From assembly GCA_012976225.1 (NCBI GenBank), contig JAAVVG010000001.1, forward strand, positions 1,240,001-1,304,000: DNA of 64,000 nucleotides. The letters run 5' to 3'. The notes beneath the pieces are model-generated. The model searched no databases. It was not told the DNA's origin and was given only the letters and a program-made list of their open reading frames with translations. The first letter of the stretch is position 1; the number at the start of each line of letters is the position of its first letter. Positions 23,505-35,330 of the stretch are shown piece after piece. The position numbers and the translations under genes were made by a program. This DNA comes from Golubevia sp. BC0850 (taxonomy: Eukaryota > Basidiomycota > Exobasidiomycetes > Golubeviales > Golubeviaceae).

Positions 23505-26500
23505 ATGAGGAATTTAAGTCAACTTTCCTCTTTATGTTATGATGTCTCTAATCTAGACATAGGCTCGTCGTCCAAGGATCAAGATCAACTCAAGTTAGAA
23601 GGATTAGCCTATCCTCCAGATTCAACTTCAAGTCATCTCTATTCTTGCTCCTCCTTTCAATCCTCACCTCAAGATGATATCACTATCTACATTCATTCAA
23701 TTGAACCTCTTAATCACAAATCCAGCAACACCAACTCAACTCTGTTAGGACAATTCACAACTTCACCTCTACCGGTCACTTCAACACCTTCACCTCTAAT
23801 CCTTTCATTTCAACATCTTTCAGATTCAGGTTCAACTTTTGATTCCTCTCCTTCTTTATGCTTAATCACTTCAACTGGTGATATCGTTCTATTGCCTCTA
23901 GAGAACAATTCTCTCAAAGTTTCAAATCAATACTTGAAGGATCAGCAAGAAGAATCAGCAGAGAACCATGGAAAAGTAGAAGCTGCTGTCTTAGGTTCAG
24001 TTCCAGATGGAATCTTAGCTGCTAGTTGGAGTCCAGATTTAGAACTTTTGGTTCTGGTCGTACCAGATGTGCCAGAAAGAGATGAGGGTGATGAAGAAGA
24101 GCAGCAAGAGCTGAACCAAGATGGCGAGTTGAAGACCATTCTCATGAATTTGGACTTTGATGTCGTCTGTGAAAACTCTTTGCAGGTCAACGAGTTTGGA
24201 GAAGGTGAGTCTAACCTGTAGTCGCACGGCGATCTGAAGAGGTTTGGACCTGATGGTGGCTTTAATAGAGGCAGGGAAAGCAAAGAAAAACAGGTGCTTT
24301 ACAGACGTAACCTAACCCTCCTAATTCCTCCTGTTCGACCTCTTCAGATACACCAGTGGATGTCGGCTGGGGCTCAAAAGCTACTCAATTCCATGGTTCA
24401 GAAGGAAAAGCTGCTGCAGCTGCAGCTGCTGCTGCTGCTGCCACCTCTTCCACTTCCAATTCTTCCACCTCAACCAAACCGCTCAAAGATCCTCGAGGAT
24501 CTATCACCAAAGACGATGACCTTCTTCCTCGAATCAGTTGGAGAAACGATGGCTCCTTCTTCTTCATCTCCTCCCTAGATGAATTCGTACCTGGCTCAAG
24601 TAAAGGGATCCAAGAAATCAAACCTGAAGATGAAAACTCCAACACCGCCAGAACTCGATCGAGAATTCTTAGAACCTTCAACAGAAAGGGAGACTTGTCT
24701 TCAAGTAGCGAAGAAATCAAAGGTTTAACTCACACGATAGGCTGCAGACCGGTCGGAAATTTAGTCGCTACTTCTCAAAGGTTTGGAACCTCTTCCAGCG
24801 AGGGAGAATCTTATGATTGGGGCAATGGAAGGAAAACTAGACATGACATCATCTTCTTCGAGAGGAATGGACTAAGACATGGAGGTTTTAGTTTGAGGGA
24901 AGAAGAAAGAGAAAAAGAATCAGATCGAGATGGGTTGAAGCAAATCGATCATAGAATCAAAGAGCTCAAATGGAATTCAGATGGAAACTGTCTCGGAATT
25001 TTGGTTACCAGATTCTTCGAAAGTAACGCAGGAACTTTTCAAAAGGATGTCCTTCAACTCTGGACTACTATGAACTATCATTGGTATTTGAAATCTGAGA
25101 TCTCCATTCCAAATCTTCCTTCCTCTTCAACTTCAACGTCAAGCTTTACTGAAATCAAATCATTCTCCTTTCATCCACATCTTCAATCTCTACAATATCA
25201 TACTTCCGACTCTCGAATTTTCTCAATCAATCATCATTTAGAAACTCATGGGAGTACAAGCAGTAACATTCAGACCACCCATCAATCTTCAGTCTTCTCT
25301 TCAAACACTGTCTCAGTAATCGATGGCTCGCTACTAAAGATTACACCTTTCAGTATGGTCAACACACCTCCTCCAATGGCTCCTATCAATCTGAACCTCA
25401 AATCTGGTTGCCCTAGGAACCTGGGTTGGTGTGAGATCCCTAGAAGTAACTCAATCACTTCAAATGAGGTGGGGAACGGCAAGGAAAAGGAAGAAGACGA
25501 ATCGATATTAGCAGTCCTCTATCAAGAGAAAGTTGAATTCTGGTTGTTCAATTGGGGAGATTTAGGAGATTTGAATCCTAAGAATCCTGGAGATGCTTCT
25601 AATTCTGATTATCAGCTGGGAGGTGGGTTGTTGGAGAAAATGACAGGTCCTTTTTTGATTGGAAGTCACCGATTCGAGAGTCCAGATATCGATCCTAGAC
25701 AGGTCGAACTGCAAATTACCTCAAGTTCAAATCCTTCTGGCGACAAAGGCTATTCCATCAGGTTAGGAGTCTTGGGATCCCAGTATTCACTTAGAGACAA
25801 GGCTTTGCTTCAAGAAGATGGCCTACTAATTTCGGCTCTCAAGGTATCTTTTGACTCTTCAGCTCCAACGGAAGCCTCGGAACTCAAGTCGCTCGCCTCT
25901 CAATTCTTCTCTTTGGGCCAAACTGGATCCAAGAAACTGATCTCTCAGACTTCGAATCAACCTGTGCTCAACGACAGGAACCCAACCTTCTTCGTCTCTT
26001 GCGAGAATGGTGGACTCTGGTCTTTCAGCAAGGAAGCATCCGAAAAGATGGAATACCGAGCTCAAGAATTAGAACCTTTGCCTCAATTCTGTCCTGATTT
26101 GATGGGAGTCTGGAATCCTCATTCTTCTGGATCGGATCAAGCTAACGAATCTGGAATCGTTGGATTGTCAAATAATGGAAGCCTTTACTTCTCGTTCGGA
26201 GACTCCAAGAAATCAACTTCCAAAGCTTCAAATTTATCCTTAATCAGACTTCTCACCAAAGATGCCACGTCCTTCTTGATTTCTGGAACCTTCCTAATCT
26301 GGACGGATGTCTCTCATCTTGGAAACTTCCAGCCAATTGCAACATTGTTCGCAAGCTCAACCTCTTCTTCCTGCCTGATCCCCGAAACGAGCAAATTGAC
26401 AAGGAATCTTGAAAGAGGAGCTTTCTTGATCTGTTCAGTTCCATCGTCAATGACTCTGATTCTCCAGATGCCCAGAGGAAATCTGGAGATTATTTATCCA

Positions 26501-29022
26501 AGAGCTTTAGTTTTGGAAGTCGTTAAGAGACAACTTGATCTAAGAAGATATGGAAACGCAGTTCGAATTTGTAGAGCTCATCGAATTGATTTGAACCTGT
26601 TAGTAGACTACAAGAGGAAAGGAAAGGGCAAGAGTTCGAAGGAAGATGATCCTTCAGGTTTACTCGGAATGGGAGATGAGAAAGAAACTAGAAAATTTGT
26701 CAGAGGTGTCAGAGAAGTAGATCATCTTAATCTCTTCTTGAGCTCCTTGAGAAACGAAGACGTTACTAAGACGATGTACAACTCAGTGGATAGTCTCTAC
26801 TCAAGTGAACATGGAGCCACAAATGGAAGCACGACTTCTGCTGCCAAAGCCGCTGTTTCAGCCTCTGTTCTTCTCGCTTCAAGCACCTCCAGCAAAATCC
26901 AGACTGCAGCTTCAACAACTCCACTGCTTTCGAACAAGGTCAACAGGATCTGCTCTGCAGTCATCAAAGAATTGAACCTAGTAGATCCTCTTAAGTATCT
27001 CAATTCGATTCTAACAGGACACGTCAGAAAAACCCCTCCAGATTATTCAAGTGCTCTATCAATGTTGTTAAAATTCAAGAATGAAGGTCAAACCTCCTTG
27101 GTAGAGTCTTCAATCTCCTACATCATTTTCTTATCAGATGGAGATGAGCTGTTTAAAGTAGCTTTGGGAATGTATGATTTCACTCTAGCGCTGTTAGTAG
27201 CCCAACACTCTTCGAAGAAAGATCCAAGAGAATATCTACCCTTTTTGAGAAATCTGAAAGAAATCCAACCGGTTGAGTTACAGCGTTTCGAAATCGATGA
27301 TTATTTGGGCAGACATGAGAACGCTTTCAAATGGTTGGCTAAGTCTCAAGCCGAGGATCAATTCGAGAAGGCTATGGAATACTTGAATCATTACGAGCTT
27401 TGGACACTTGGAATCGAGGAATGGAGGAATGATGCGGAAAAGGTTAGGAAGGTTAGAGAAGCTTACGGAGATCATTTGTTGAGTAAGAGGAAACCTGAAG
27501 AGGCTGCTCTTGGTGAGTAGTTCGAGAAAGTCAGAAGTGACAGAAGGCATCGAGACGAAGCTTTACTTCTCAGGTCTTTTCTTTTGCTGATATCTGCAGC
27601 CATGTCTCTCTCCCGCACCTCCTCACAGCTTTCAAGCTAGCCGGCAAGCCCAGAAAGGCCATGAAAGCGTATCGAGAAGCCACTCTCTGGCAAGAAGTCC
27701 TTTCCATTGCCCTTTCCGAAAAGCTGCCAGCCTCAGAAATCGTTTCTCTCTCCGTTGAGATTGCCAACGAGCTGGAAAACACTTCAAGATACTCCGAAGC
27801 AGGCATCATTCTGCTAGAGTATACCAAAGATGCCGAAGAAGCAGTCAGGTTGCTTTGCAAAGGAAACGAGTTCTCTGAAGCTAGAAGAGTCTGTGCTGGA
27901 AGGAATAGAGGCGATTTGATTGAGACTCACTTGAAGACTGCTCTGATGGAAAGTCACGGTTTCTTGATGGACGATGTCGAAGAGATGAGGAATCAATTGG
28001 TTAAACAGTTGGAAAGAATCGGGGAATTGAAGGTCAAGAAGGAGGAGAATCCAAGTAAGGTTTTCATTCCTCTCAATCGATCGGTCCGCTTCCCCTTCGA
28101 AGTCGTCTAACATTCACTTCTCTCCTCTCTCCCTTGACACTTCCAGACGGTTTCTATCTCGACGAAGATGCTGCTCTGGAGAACCTGGATGTCATGAGCG
28201 ACACTTCAACTCAGATCACTCAATTTACGAGATACACTGCCGCCACTTCTGGAGCTGCTAGTCTTTTAAGTTCTTCTAGTGGCCAATCTACTGCGTGAGT
28301 GTTCAATCAAGGAACAGATAAGAGCAGCTCTCTGCAGTGATCGTCAGCGTCGGAATGTGAGCTGAATTTTGTATTTTTCCCTTTTGCTCTTCAACTGCTT
28401 CCAAAAACAGCTTTGGAAATCGTAAGAAACAAGCTAGAGAAGCCAAAAAGAAGACTCAAGGAAGAAAAGGAAGTGTCTGGGAGGAAGGCTATCTCTACGA
28501 TAGTTTGCAGAAGCTCTTGAAGGAAAGACTTCATCAAGTTCAAAGTGAGATTCTCTCCCGTGCTTCCTTTTGTGTATCTCTGTTTGGAGTCATTTCCATC
28601 GTAGTTGACCTTGTTTGCATTCCCTCTGTCCTCTCACAGCCGAAACGTCCAAGCTTCTTCCCCATCTGGTGACAGAATCTTCAACTCACAGAAAGGCGGC
28701 CTCAAATCTCCAATCTTCCCTCTCAGCCTTCGAGAGTGCGGCCATAGCTGGAGTTGAGACTCTCTGGAGAACTACTCAAGAGGAGGAGCACAATAGGATC
28801 GTGGCGATCTTCGAACAGCAGAGGTTGGAGATGGAGAAATCAAGAGACGAGCTAGCTTCTGGCAACCCAAATGCCGCCTCAACTCCTCTTGCCCCAATCG
28901 GATCGTTGACTATTCTTCAAGTCAATGCCCTTTGTGCTGCTAGAGACAGAGCTGCGAGACCCAAGATCGAGGTCGCTGTTGTTGATTGGAAGTGTCGGGC
29001 TCTAGATACTTTGAATGCGTAA
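23505..29022 (+). CDS. ELP1: Elongator complex subunit 1 (Elp1/IKI3)
   Basis: Six exons with consistent phases: 23505-24204, 24348-27512, 27629-28054, 28147-28294, 28411-28544 and 28640-29022, giving 1651 aa, about 300 more than the yeast protein. The start MRNLSQLS matches Elp1. The N-terminal half has beta-propeller strands (GILAASWSPDLELLVLVVPD, IKELKWNSDGNCLGI); the C-terminal half is helical repeats (RNAVRICRAHRIDLN-like, EEAALAFKLAGKPRKAM, WQEVLSIALSEKL). The Lys-rich segment NRKKQAREAKKKTQGRKGS corresponds to the tRNA-binding region of the family. Elp1 scaffolds the Elongator complex that modifies wobble uridines in tRNA. An Ala run near 24410-24442 and Ser/Thr-rich inserts account for the extra length. 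The acceptor at 27629 was chosen because nearer AGs break the frame. Confidence 0.92.
24410..24442 (+). repeat. GCT/GCA trinucleotide run encoding polyalanine in ELP1
   Basis: Eleven consecutive Ala codons (mostly GCT) followed by a Ser/Thr-rich stretch. It lies just after the second exon begins, in a loop-like insert of the Elp1 propeller region. Such runs are prone to length polymorphism. Confidence 0.85.
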
Positions 29023-29197
29023 TGTATTAATCTCACCTTGTATTAGTCCTGCTTGCTCTACCCTATTTGCAATATTATAGAACATTTCTTCACACAATAG
29101 CAGATCGAGAAATCTGTCGACAATGATCGTAGATCTAGTGGATACATCTAGGGAGAGATTGGAAGGAGACTGGATAGACATTTGGCGGAACAAACTT

Positions 29198-31656
29198 TCA
29201 AGCGGCCTCGCAAAGGGTTTTAGAGTCCTTGAGTAAGGTGATTAGTTCTTGAGACTTTTTAGATTCCTTGACCACCTTGCTACTCAGACACTGAGCAAGG
29301 ATCTCTGAGCAATCAAGCACTTCTAGGAGAGGTTGCAGATGTTCCAACCAAGAGGAAGATAGATGAAGAAGATGGAACAAGGACGCCGAAAGCCTGTGAA
29401 CTGATAGAGGGGAATGGAACGAAAGAAAAAAGTAAGCTACCTAGAGCTTCGGGGGTTGATTCTGATTGTGAATGGCACTCACTGGTCTCATCTGATTCTC
29501 TCTCTTGATTCAACGCTTCCACCAAAGCGGAAGCAATCTCAGCCTCCCACTCTGGCCCTACGTTCCCATCTACATTGTCCTCGTCCAGCCACTCGATTCT
29601 CCCTTCTCCGGCGTGGAGCACCGCATTGAAAGCTGCATTCGCTCCAGCTGCTCTCACAGCTTTGTCATCACTTAATAAACCAGCAACAATTAGGGCTGTA
29701 GCATCGGAAGTTGCGCTTCCAGATCCTAAGAAGCTCGAACGCTGAGAAGCGGAAGCTAAAATGTTCGTCAAGAGCTTGAGGGAAGTAAGAAGTGTCGATT
29801 TAAGAGAGCTTGATGCTGAGCCGTTTTGATTGTTAACCTTTGTCCTTTCAGTATTGATGTGTGAGATGATCCTTGTCGTCAATTGCTGGTCACCCATCTT
29901 GATAGAAGAGAGCTGCTTGGCTACCGGCTCGTCTACAACTGCTAATCTGAAGAGGTCGAGGAGTGGGAAGAGAGATGCAGTTGGAAGGGATTTCAATAAA
30001 GTCTCAGTTGCTTTTGACCAGGCTTGAAGATCCGAGGAGCTGAGACTCAGCGTCTTGGCTGTAGAATTATCGCTGAAACGTTTCTCCAAAGCAGGGACAA
30101 TGAGTGTAGAGATTGACTTGCGTGCGTCTTGAAGGTCTGCTTTCTCGTTGAAATTTGAAGTTGGAGTTGCTGAAATGAATGAATCCAGCTTGCTTAAAAG
30201 GCCTTTTAGATTTGGAGAGGCAGAGACTAGAATGGGGTTGCGAGGTACCAAGCGCATCGATTTGAGTTCTCCGGAGATCTTTGAGTGAGGGTGAGCTACG
30301 AGTGCACGGTAAGATTCAGGGAAATGAACTCAGATCAGCATAGGATTTGAGAAAAAATCCAGCGGGATAACTCACGGGGATAGGCCTCGAAGAGGGAAAG
30401 CTCGATTTGTGTCTTGATCTCTCCGATGTCAGCTCCTTTGATTTCCCGCACCACTCCTTTCGTCCAAACCTGAACGGTAGGCGTTGCAGTGATTCTTCTT
30501 GCAGACATGATGCCCGAGGCTGAAGGAGAGGAGTCCACTCTTGCGAAAGCGATTCTCTTGTTTCTTCCAGTGGCGTTGGTAGAGTGTTTGGCTGCCAGCT
30601 CTGCGAAGACCGGCTGGACGATCTTACAAGGTGGACAGCTCTCCGAAGTGTATAGAATTGCAACGCAAGGGTAGTTCTTGATGAGCGAATCGAGCTGCGA
30701 GTTGTTGGAGATGGATTGAACTGAGCTTGATCCTCCAGCTGATCCTCCAGCTCCATTCGAGTAGGCGCTAATAGCTACTTGTCCTAAGAGACCATTAGCG
30801 ATTCCACCTGAACTACCATCAGAATAAGTTGGAGCAGGTGGAGTTCCTGAAGGTCGGAACATAGCATCTATTTGAGGTCTCAGCATTTGACCAAAAGGTG
30901 TTGAAAGGAAGTCAGCGGGAAGGCCTGTAAAGTTGGGAAAGGATGGGAAAGACTCGTGTCAGTGGGACTTCGACCGATGTGAATTAGCCAAAGTACCTAC
31001 TGCTTATATGTGAAGGGATGCTATTCCCAGTCAAGATCTGAGATAGCTCTTCAGTGAAAGTGTCTGCAAGGTGCAAGATTTCCAGAGGTAAAGGAATAGA
31101 GAGTCAGCTGTAGCTCCAGCTCAGACCTACATTTCGAAAGGCGACGAAGGCTGAGACTCACTGCAATTGAAGTCTAGAAGATGATAAGCTGAGGCAACAT
31201 ACTTTTCCTTGAGATCTTCCACTAGAGCTCCTAAAGTGTCAGGATCGATTGAGGTCATGCCTAGCTTATGTCGCTCGAGTGGTTGGCCGTGCTGTGAGAG
31301 ATTCGATAAGAGCACATTTCTTTGTCAATGATTCCGTTTGGAGAAGCTATGGAGATCGACTGACACTCTCGACGTGGAACTTGGAGGACTTACGTGGCTT
31401 CCCCCTGGCTGAGTGATCGATATGCCTTGGCCGTAAAAGATCTCCATGGAGCTATTGTAGACGATGGATGTGTGCCAGATACCCTCAATCAACCTCCCTG
31501 TCAATGGGACGGAGAGCTGTCGAGCCATCCCGGATGATAGGTCGTAGACGAAAAGCTGAGGAGAGGTTGTTGAAGCTTGTCAGTGGTAAAGCTACTGATG
31601 ACCGGATCGTCCATCTAGAGTTCACTCACTTCTACTGGATATTCTTGGTCGGCCAT
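29198..31656 (-). CDS. PPPDE (DeSI-type) peptidase - thioredoxin - PUL domain fusion protein
   Basis: Seven exons on the minus strand, phases consistent: 31656-31630 (27 nt), 31555-31394, 31291-31162, 31063-31001, 30924-30376, 30295-29483 and 29400-29198, giving 648 aa. Residues 1-130 are a PPPDE isopeptidase: VELFVYDLSSGMARQL, the catalytic His in IEGIWHTSIVY, YGQGI, and the catalytic Cys in LLDFNCNTFTEEL. LPADFLSTPFGQML follows, as in DeSI proteins. Around 200-310 is a thioredoxin fold with active site CPPC (YTSESCPPCKIVQP) and the cis-Pro TPTVQVW. The C-terminal 330 residues are a helical PUL domain (NPILVSASPNLKGLLSKLD, LKLLTNILAS, VRAAGANAAFNAVL), which in PLAA/Ufd3 binds Cdc48/p97. The protein should remove ubiquitin or SUMO-like modifiers, perhaps near Cdc48. 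The first exon codes only nine residues. Confidence 0.88.
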
Positions 31657-31856
31657 TTGAGAGAAGGAGGCGAGGAAGGTTGTTTGGAGAGAGGAGAAAG
31701 GAGAGAGGAGAAAGGAGAGAGGAGAAAGGAGAGAGGAGAGAGATCATTCACTATTCACTGTCCTCCGCGATCGCGATGGAGAGCCGCTTACTACACGCGA
31801 ATCTCTTTTGCTTCAGACCCCCAACATGGCCGTCACTGATTCTGAACGATTCTAAG
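31657..31856. promoter_or_regulatory. 200-nt divergent promoter with a GA-rich tandem repeat
   Basis: Only 200 nt separate the start codons of the PPPDE fusion (-) and the DUF4211 protein (+), so both promoters must share it. It contains the 14-bp purine repeat listed separately and a GCGATCGCGAT palindromic stretch near 31769-31779. Confidence 0.55.
31686..31740. repeat. 14-bp purine tandem repeat, about 3.9 copies
   Basis: The unit GGAGAGAGGAGAAA is repeated exactly three times and then partially. All bases on the plus strand are purines, so the tract could form triplex or nucleosome-poor DNA. It sits in the middle of a divergent promoter. Confidence 0.9.
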
Positions 31857-34800
31857 ATGTCTTACTCAGAGACAGTGATAGATTCCGAATTTCCAGACAG
31901 AGAATCAGTCGAATCTGAATTATCAGAAGATCAACTGCAACCACAGCCATCCCCATCCAGACGTTCAATTCTATCATCTCTCAAACGTCGTAGGAATCGA
32001 ATCTCAATTTCAGATCAAGATGATAATGCAAGTACTGATTCAGATTTAGCAATTCAATCCAAGAAACCTTCTCCTTCAACTCATAGAGATCAAAGAGTTA
32101 AAACTTCAAACACAGAGCAAGTGGATCAAGCTGCTGCAGATGCTGCTTCTGAAGATGAATTAGATTTGTTGAATCAAGAGCAGAAGTCATTTTCTGTCTT
32201 GATTACTCCTAGCACATCAAGACCTGCTAAGAAAATTACTTATAGCTCTAACAGCAAGCAGGCAAAGGACAGAGTTCAAGAGGATTCGGAGGATGAAGAA
32301 GTTGAATTGGCTCAACAGACTAATAGCTCGATTAAGAAGAGAAAGGATAGTGGCAAAATCTTAGAAAATCAAGAATCTGAAGAGAGTGAAGACGAAATGA
32401 TGCCTCAAACTGGTAGTAGTAGGAGGAGGAAAGGAAAAAAGGTGGTGGCAAACGAGACAGAAGAAGAGGAATCAGATCAACCAATCCAGACTCCAAGTAA
32501 GAAGAAACAGAAGGCTAGGATGTTGATTGATGAGGGAGAAAGCGATGAAGAGGAACAGGTCAAATCAATTGGAAGGAAGGGCTCTGGAAGTGGGAAGAAG
32601 AAGTTGGAAGAGAGCTCAGATGAAGCTCTGAGGAGGAATGAGGTTATTGAAATTGATGAGAGCTCAGATGAAGAGGAAGCAATGCCTATAGTCAATTCTA
32701 CTAGGAGCAGTGCTAAATCCAAGGCCAAATCATCAAAAGCAAAGGGAAAGGAGAAGGAGGAGGAGAAGTCGAGGCCTAAGCCAAAGAGAAAACGTCGAAC
32801 CGCGTCTGATTCATCAGACGATGCTCTTTTCGGTGAAGATCCTTATTCAACAAGAACTTATGCCAGAAGAATGCAAGAATCGAACAGGAAAGCAAATGCA
32901 GATGCAGTTCGTCAAATTCTTCCAGCATTGACTGATAGCGATGAGGACGAGGAAAACCCAGAGAGTCGTAAACCAAGGAAAAGCCTTTCAAGAGGAAGAC
33001 CATCAACTTCCCCTAAGAAATCAAAAGCCAAACCTAAGTCTTCAAGTCGTACTCCCAAGTCGAAAGCCAATCCCAAGCCCACTCCTAAACGCAAATCTGC
33101 AATTAAACGCAAAGCTCGTCACAGCTCTTCGGAATCAAAGGAGTCTTTCCTCATTTCAGACAGAGATGTAGAGGATTCATTAGCATCCGAATCAGAATTC
33201 ACCTCTCATTCTGGCTCGGACGGAGAGGATTCACCTCTGGATTTAGAATCTCACATGAACGACGAAGCGTACAGTCGAGTCACTTCGGGAACACAGGCAA
33301 GAGAGAAACACAAGATAGCAATGGAAAAACTCAAGGCTAGGAGAAAAAGTAAAGGAGCTGCTACTATGATCATCGAAGATTCGGAGGACGAAGAGCCTGC
33401 TCCTATTCGACAACCTGAAGTGGTTGTTCTAGATGATTCTTCAAATGACGAAATAGACGACGTAGACTCTGATGATGTGGACAGCGATGAAGACGTCCCG
33501 CAAATTCGAAGCAGCAATCGAGCAGGTCCTTCTCATTCAGACGCGGAATCTGAGGAAGAAGAAAGAGATCCTCATCAAGAAGAGGTCGACGAAGCCCTCG
33601 CAAGTGCTCGTTTCCATGGAGCTTCAACCAAACTTTCAGAACTTACTTCTTCACTGGGATTATGGCTCATCATGACTCATCTTCAACTTCCATTCAGTAA
33701 AGGAGAGGAGGTTCACTTCAAGAAGGTGCGAGCTGCTCTTCGTACTCGATTGGATTCAGCAGCCAACAATCTTACTTCAGTCACTTTCAGAAATCAATTC
33801 GATTGGCATTTGAAGAGAAGACCTATCTTTTGGGAAGAAAGGATCACCAAATTGAGAGAGGAGGAAGGGGTCAAGAAATGGAGATCAAGAGCTAGATCTT
33901 GTGCTTCTTGCACTTTCCGAAGCAAAGGATGTTCTGTTAAGGTGACTCTCAGTGGCCGTCCTTATGATAGAGATACTTTAGAGGATAAGCATGATCACCC
34001 ACGTCCAGATCAAGATGGAGGAGAAGAGGGGGAAAGCGAAAGTGACGGAGAGGGCGTCGAGATGAGGGGCAAAGGAAAAGGAAAAGGAAAAGGAACATCA
34101 GCTCGGAATTCAAAGAAAAAGAAATACAAATTCTCCTTGCCTCGTGATGGAGATTCTAGTGGAACGAGCAGCTCAAATGAAGATCAAGAAGGAAGTGAAA
34201 ACTCTTTCAGTTCAACCGAAGCCACTAGAAGTAGAAGATCAGAAACAGGACTAGATTGGACTGAAATGTAAGAAATGATGTGGAGGAAAATGAAAGGAGA
34301 GGGGAGGGGAAAAAAAGAAGCAGAGGAATCGAGGTTTCAAGGCAGACCATCTAGAACTCGACGCTAATCTAACTCAGTGATCCTCTTTCCCTCTTACTAA
34401 TTTGCAGTGCTTGGGACATGGAACATGAGAGAAACGCAAGTCCAGTTCGCATCGCCGCGCCTCCAGAAGATGCTGCTGAAGAAGACTCAGGTCCAGATTG
34501 GATCTCAGAGGATGAAACAGAAGACACTCCAGAGGAACTGGATTCGGATGAAGATCAAGATGATGAAGACGAACCAAGAAGAAGCACGAAAGTAAATGGT
34601 AGAACCAAACCATCTGGTAATTTACCTTGGCCAAGAAGATCAGCTCCTCGTGGGACTCTCTGTTATTTGAGAAGATGGAAATCAGCAAAGGGTTTTAGAA
34701 GATGGAAAGGTTATTTACCTCGTCGTTTAAACCGTTCACGTTCAACTCCGATTTCAATGTTGATGATGAACTCTTGTGCTGGTAGAGCTCAAATTCTACA

Positions 34801-35062
34801 CTCTCTTTGGCACTTTGAAAAAATTGAATTGATGAATATAGGTGATCATCCTCAAGTCAAAGAATTGAAGGAAAAAATGGAAGAAGGAGATGGAATGGAA
34901 ACTGAACAGATTGTGGAAGAGATGGAGAGGATTTCGGAAGAGTTAAAGGATGAAATGAAGGAGAGAGCTTTGGCTTTGGAGAGGAGAACTAGAAAGCCTT
35001 TGAGGAAGGACGAGGAATTGCTCATGGAGCTCTATGGGCCTGATGAATATCAACAACTGTAA
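31857..35062 (+). CDS. Acidic nuclear-type protein with DUF4211 domain
   Basis: Two exons: 31857-34267 and 34408-35062, joined in phase to give 1021 aa. Roughly the first 570 residues are low-complexity, with alternating Ser/Asp/Glu clusters and Lys/Arg blocks resembling nuclear localisation signals (PKPKRKRR, IKRKARH). A structured part follows: KLSELTSSLGLWLIMTHLQL, then FDWHLKRRPIFWEERIT and a CASCTFRSKGC cluster, which is the pattern I associate with fungal DUF4211, where the Cys residues may bind zinc. After the intron come another acidic stretch, a PRGTLCYLRRWKSAKGFRR segment and a helical, charged tail. Molecular function is unknown; composition suggests a chromatin or nuclear role. 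The frame is open upstream to 31680, but that part translates the GA repeat, so the ATG at 31857 is preferred. Confidence 0.75.
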
Positions 35063-35330
35063 ATATCCTCGTTCAGTTCTGTCCGCTTTCTTGCTTATTC
35101 CTGTCAAACATCTTGTATGCATCCTTTTACCTTATTCTTTGCTGTGAAACATACTTCTCTGAAGACCAAAGGTTCGAGTCTGGAGAGCTAGGGTGATCTG
35201 AAACTATTCTATTACTCAGAGAAGGGGTCTAGAACATGAATGTTATGAAAAGATGAAAATAAGAATAGACAAAGAAATGCAATTGGAAAGCGGACCTGGA
35301 TGAGAGAGAGAAAAATGGAAGCAAGAGGTC

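Noticed and set aside
35165-35200. GGTTCGAGTCT resembling a tRNA B-box
   Set aside because: No A-box, acceptor stem or cloverleaf can be formed around it.
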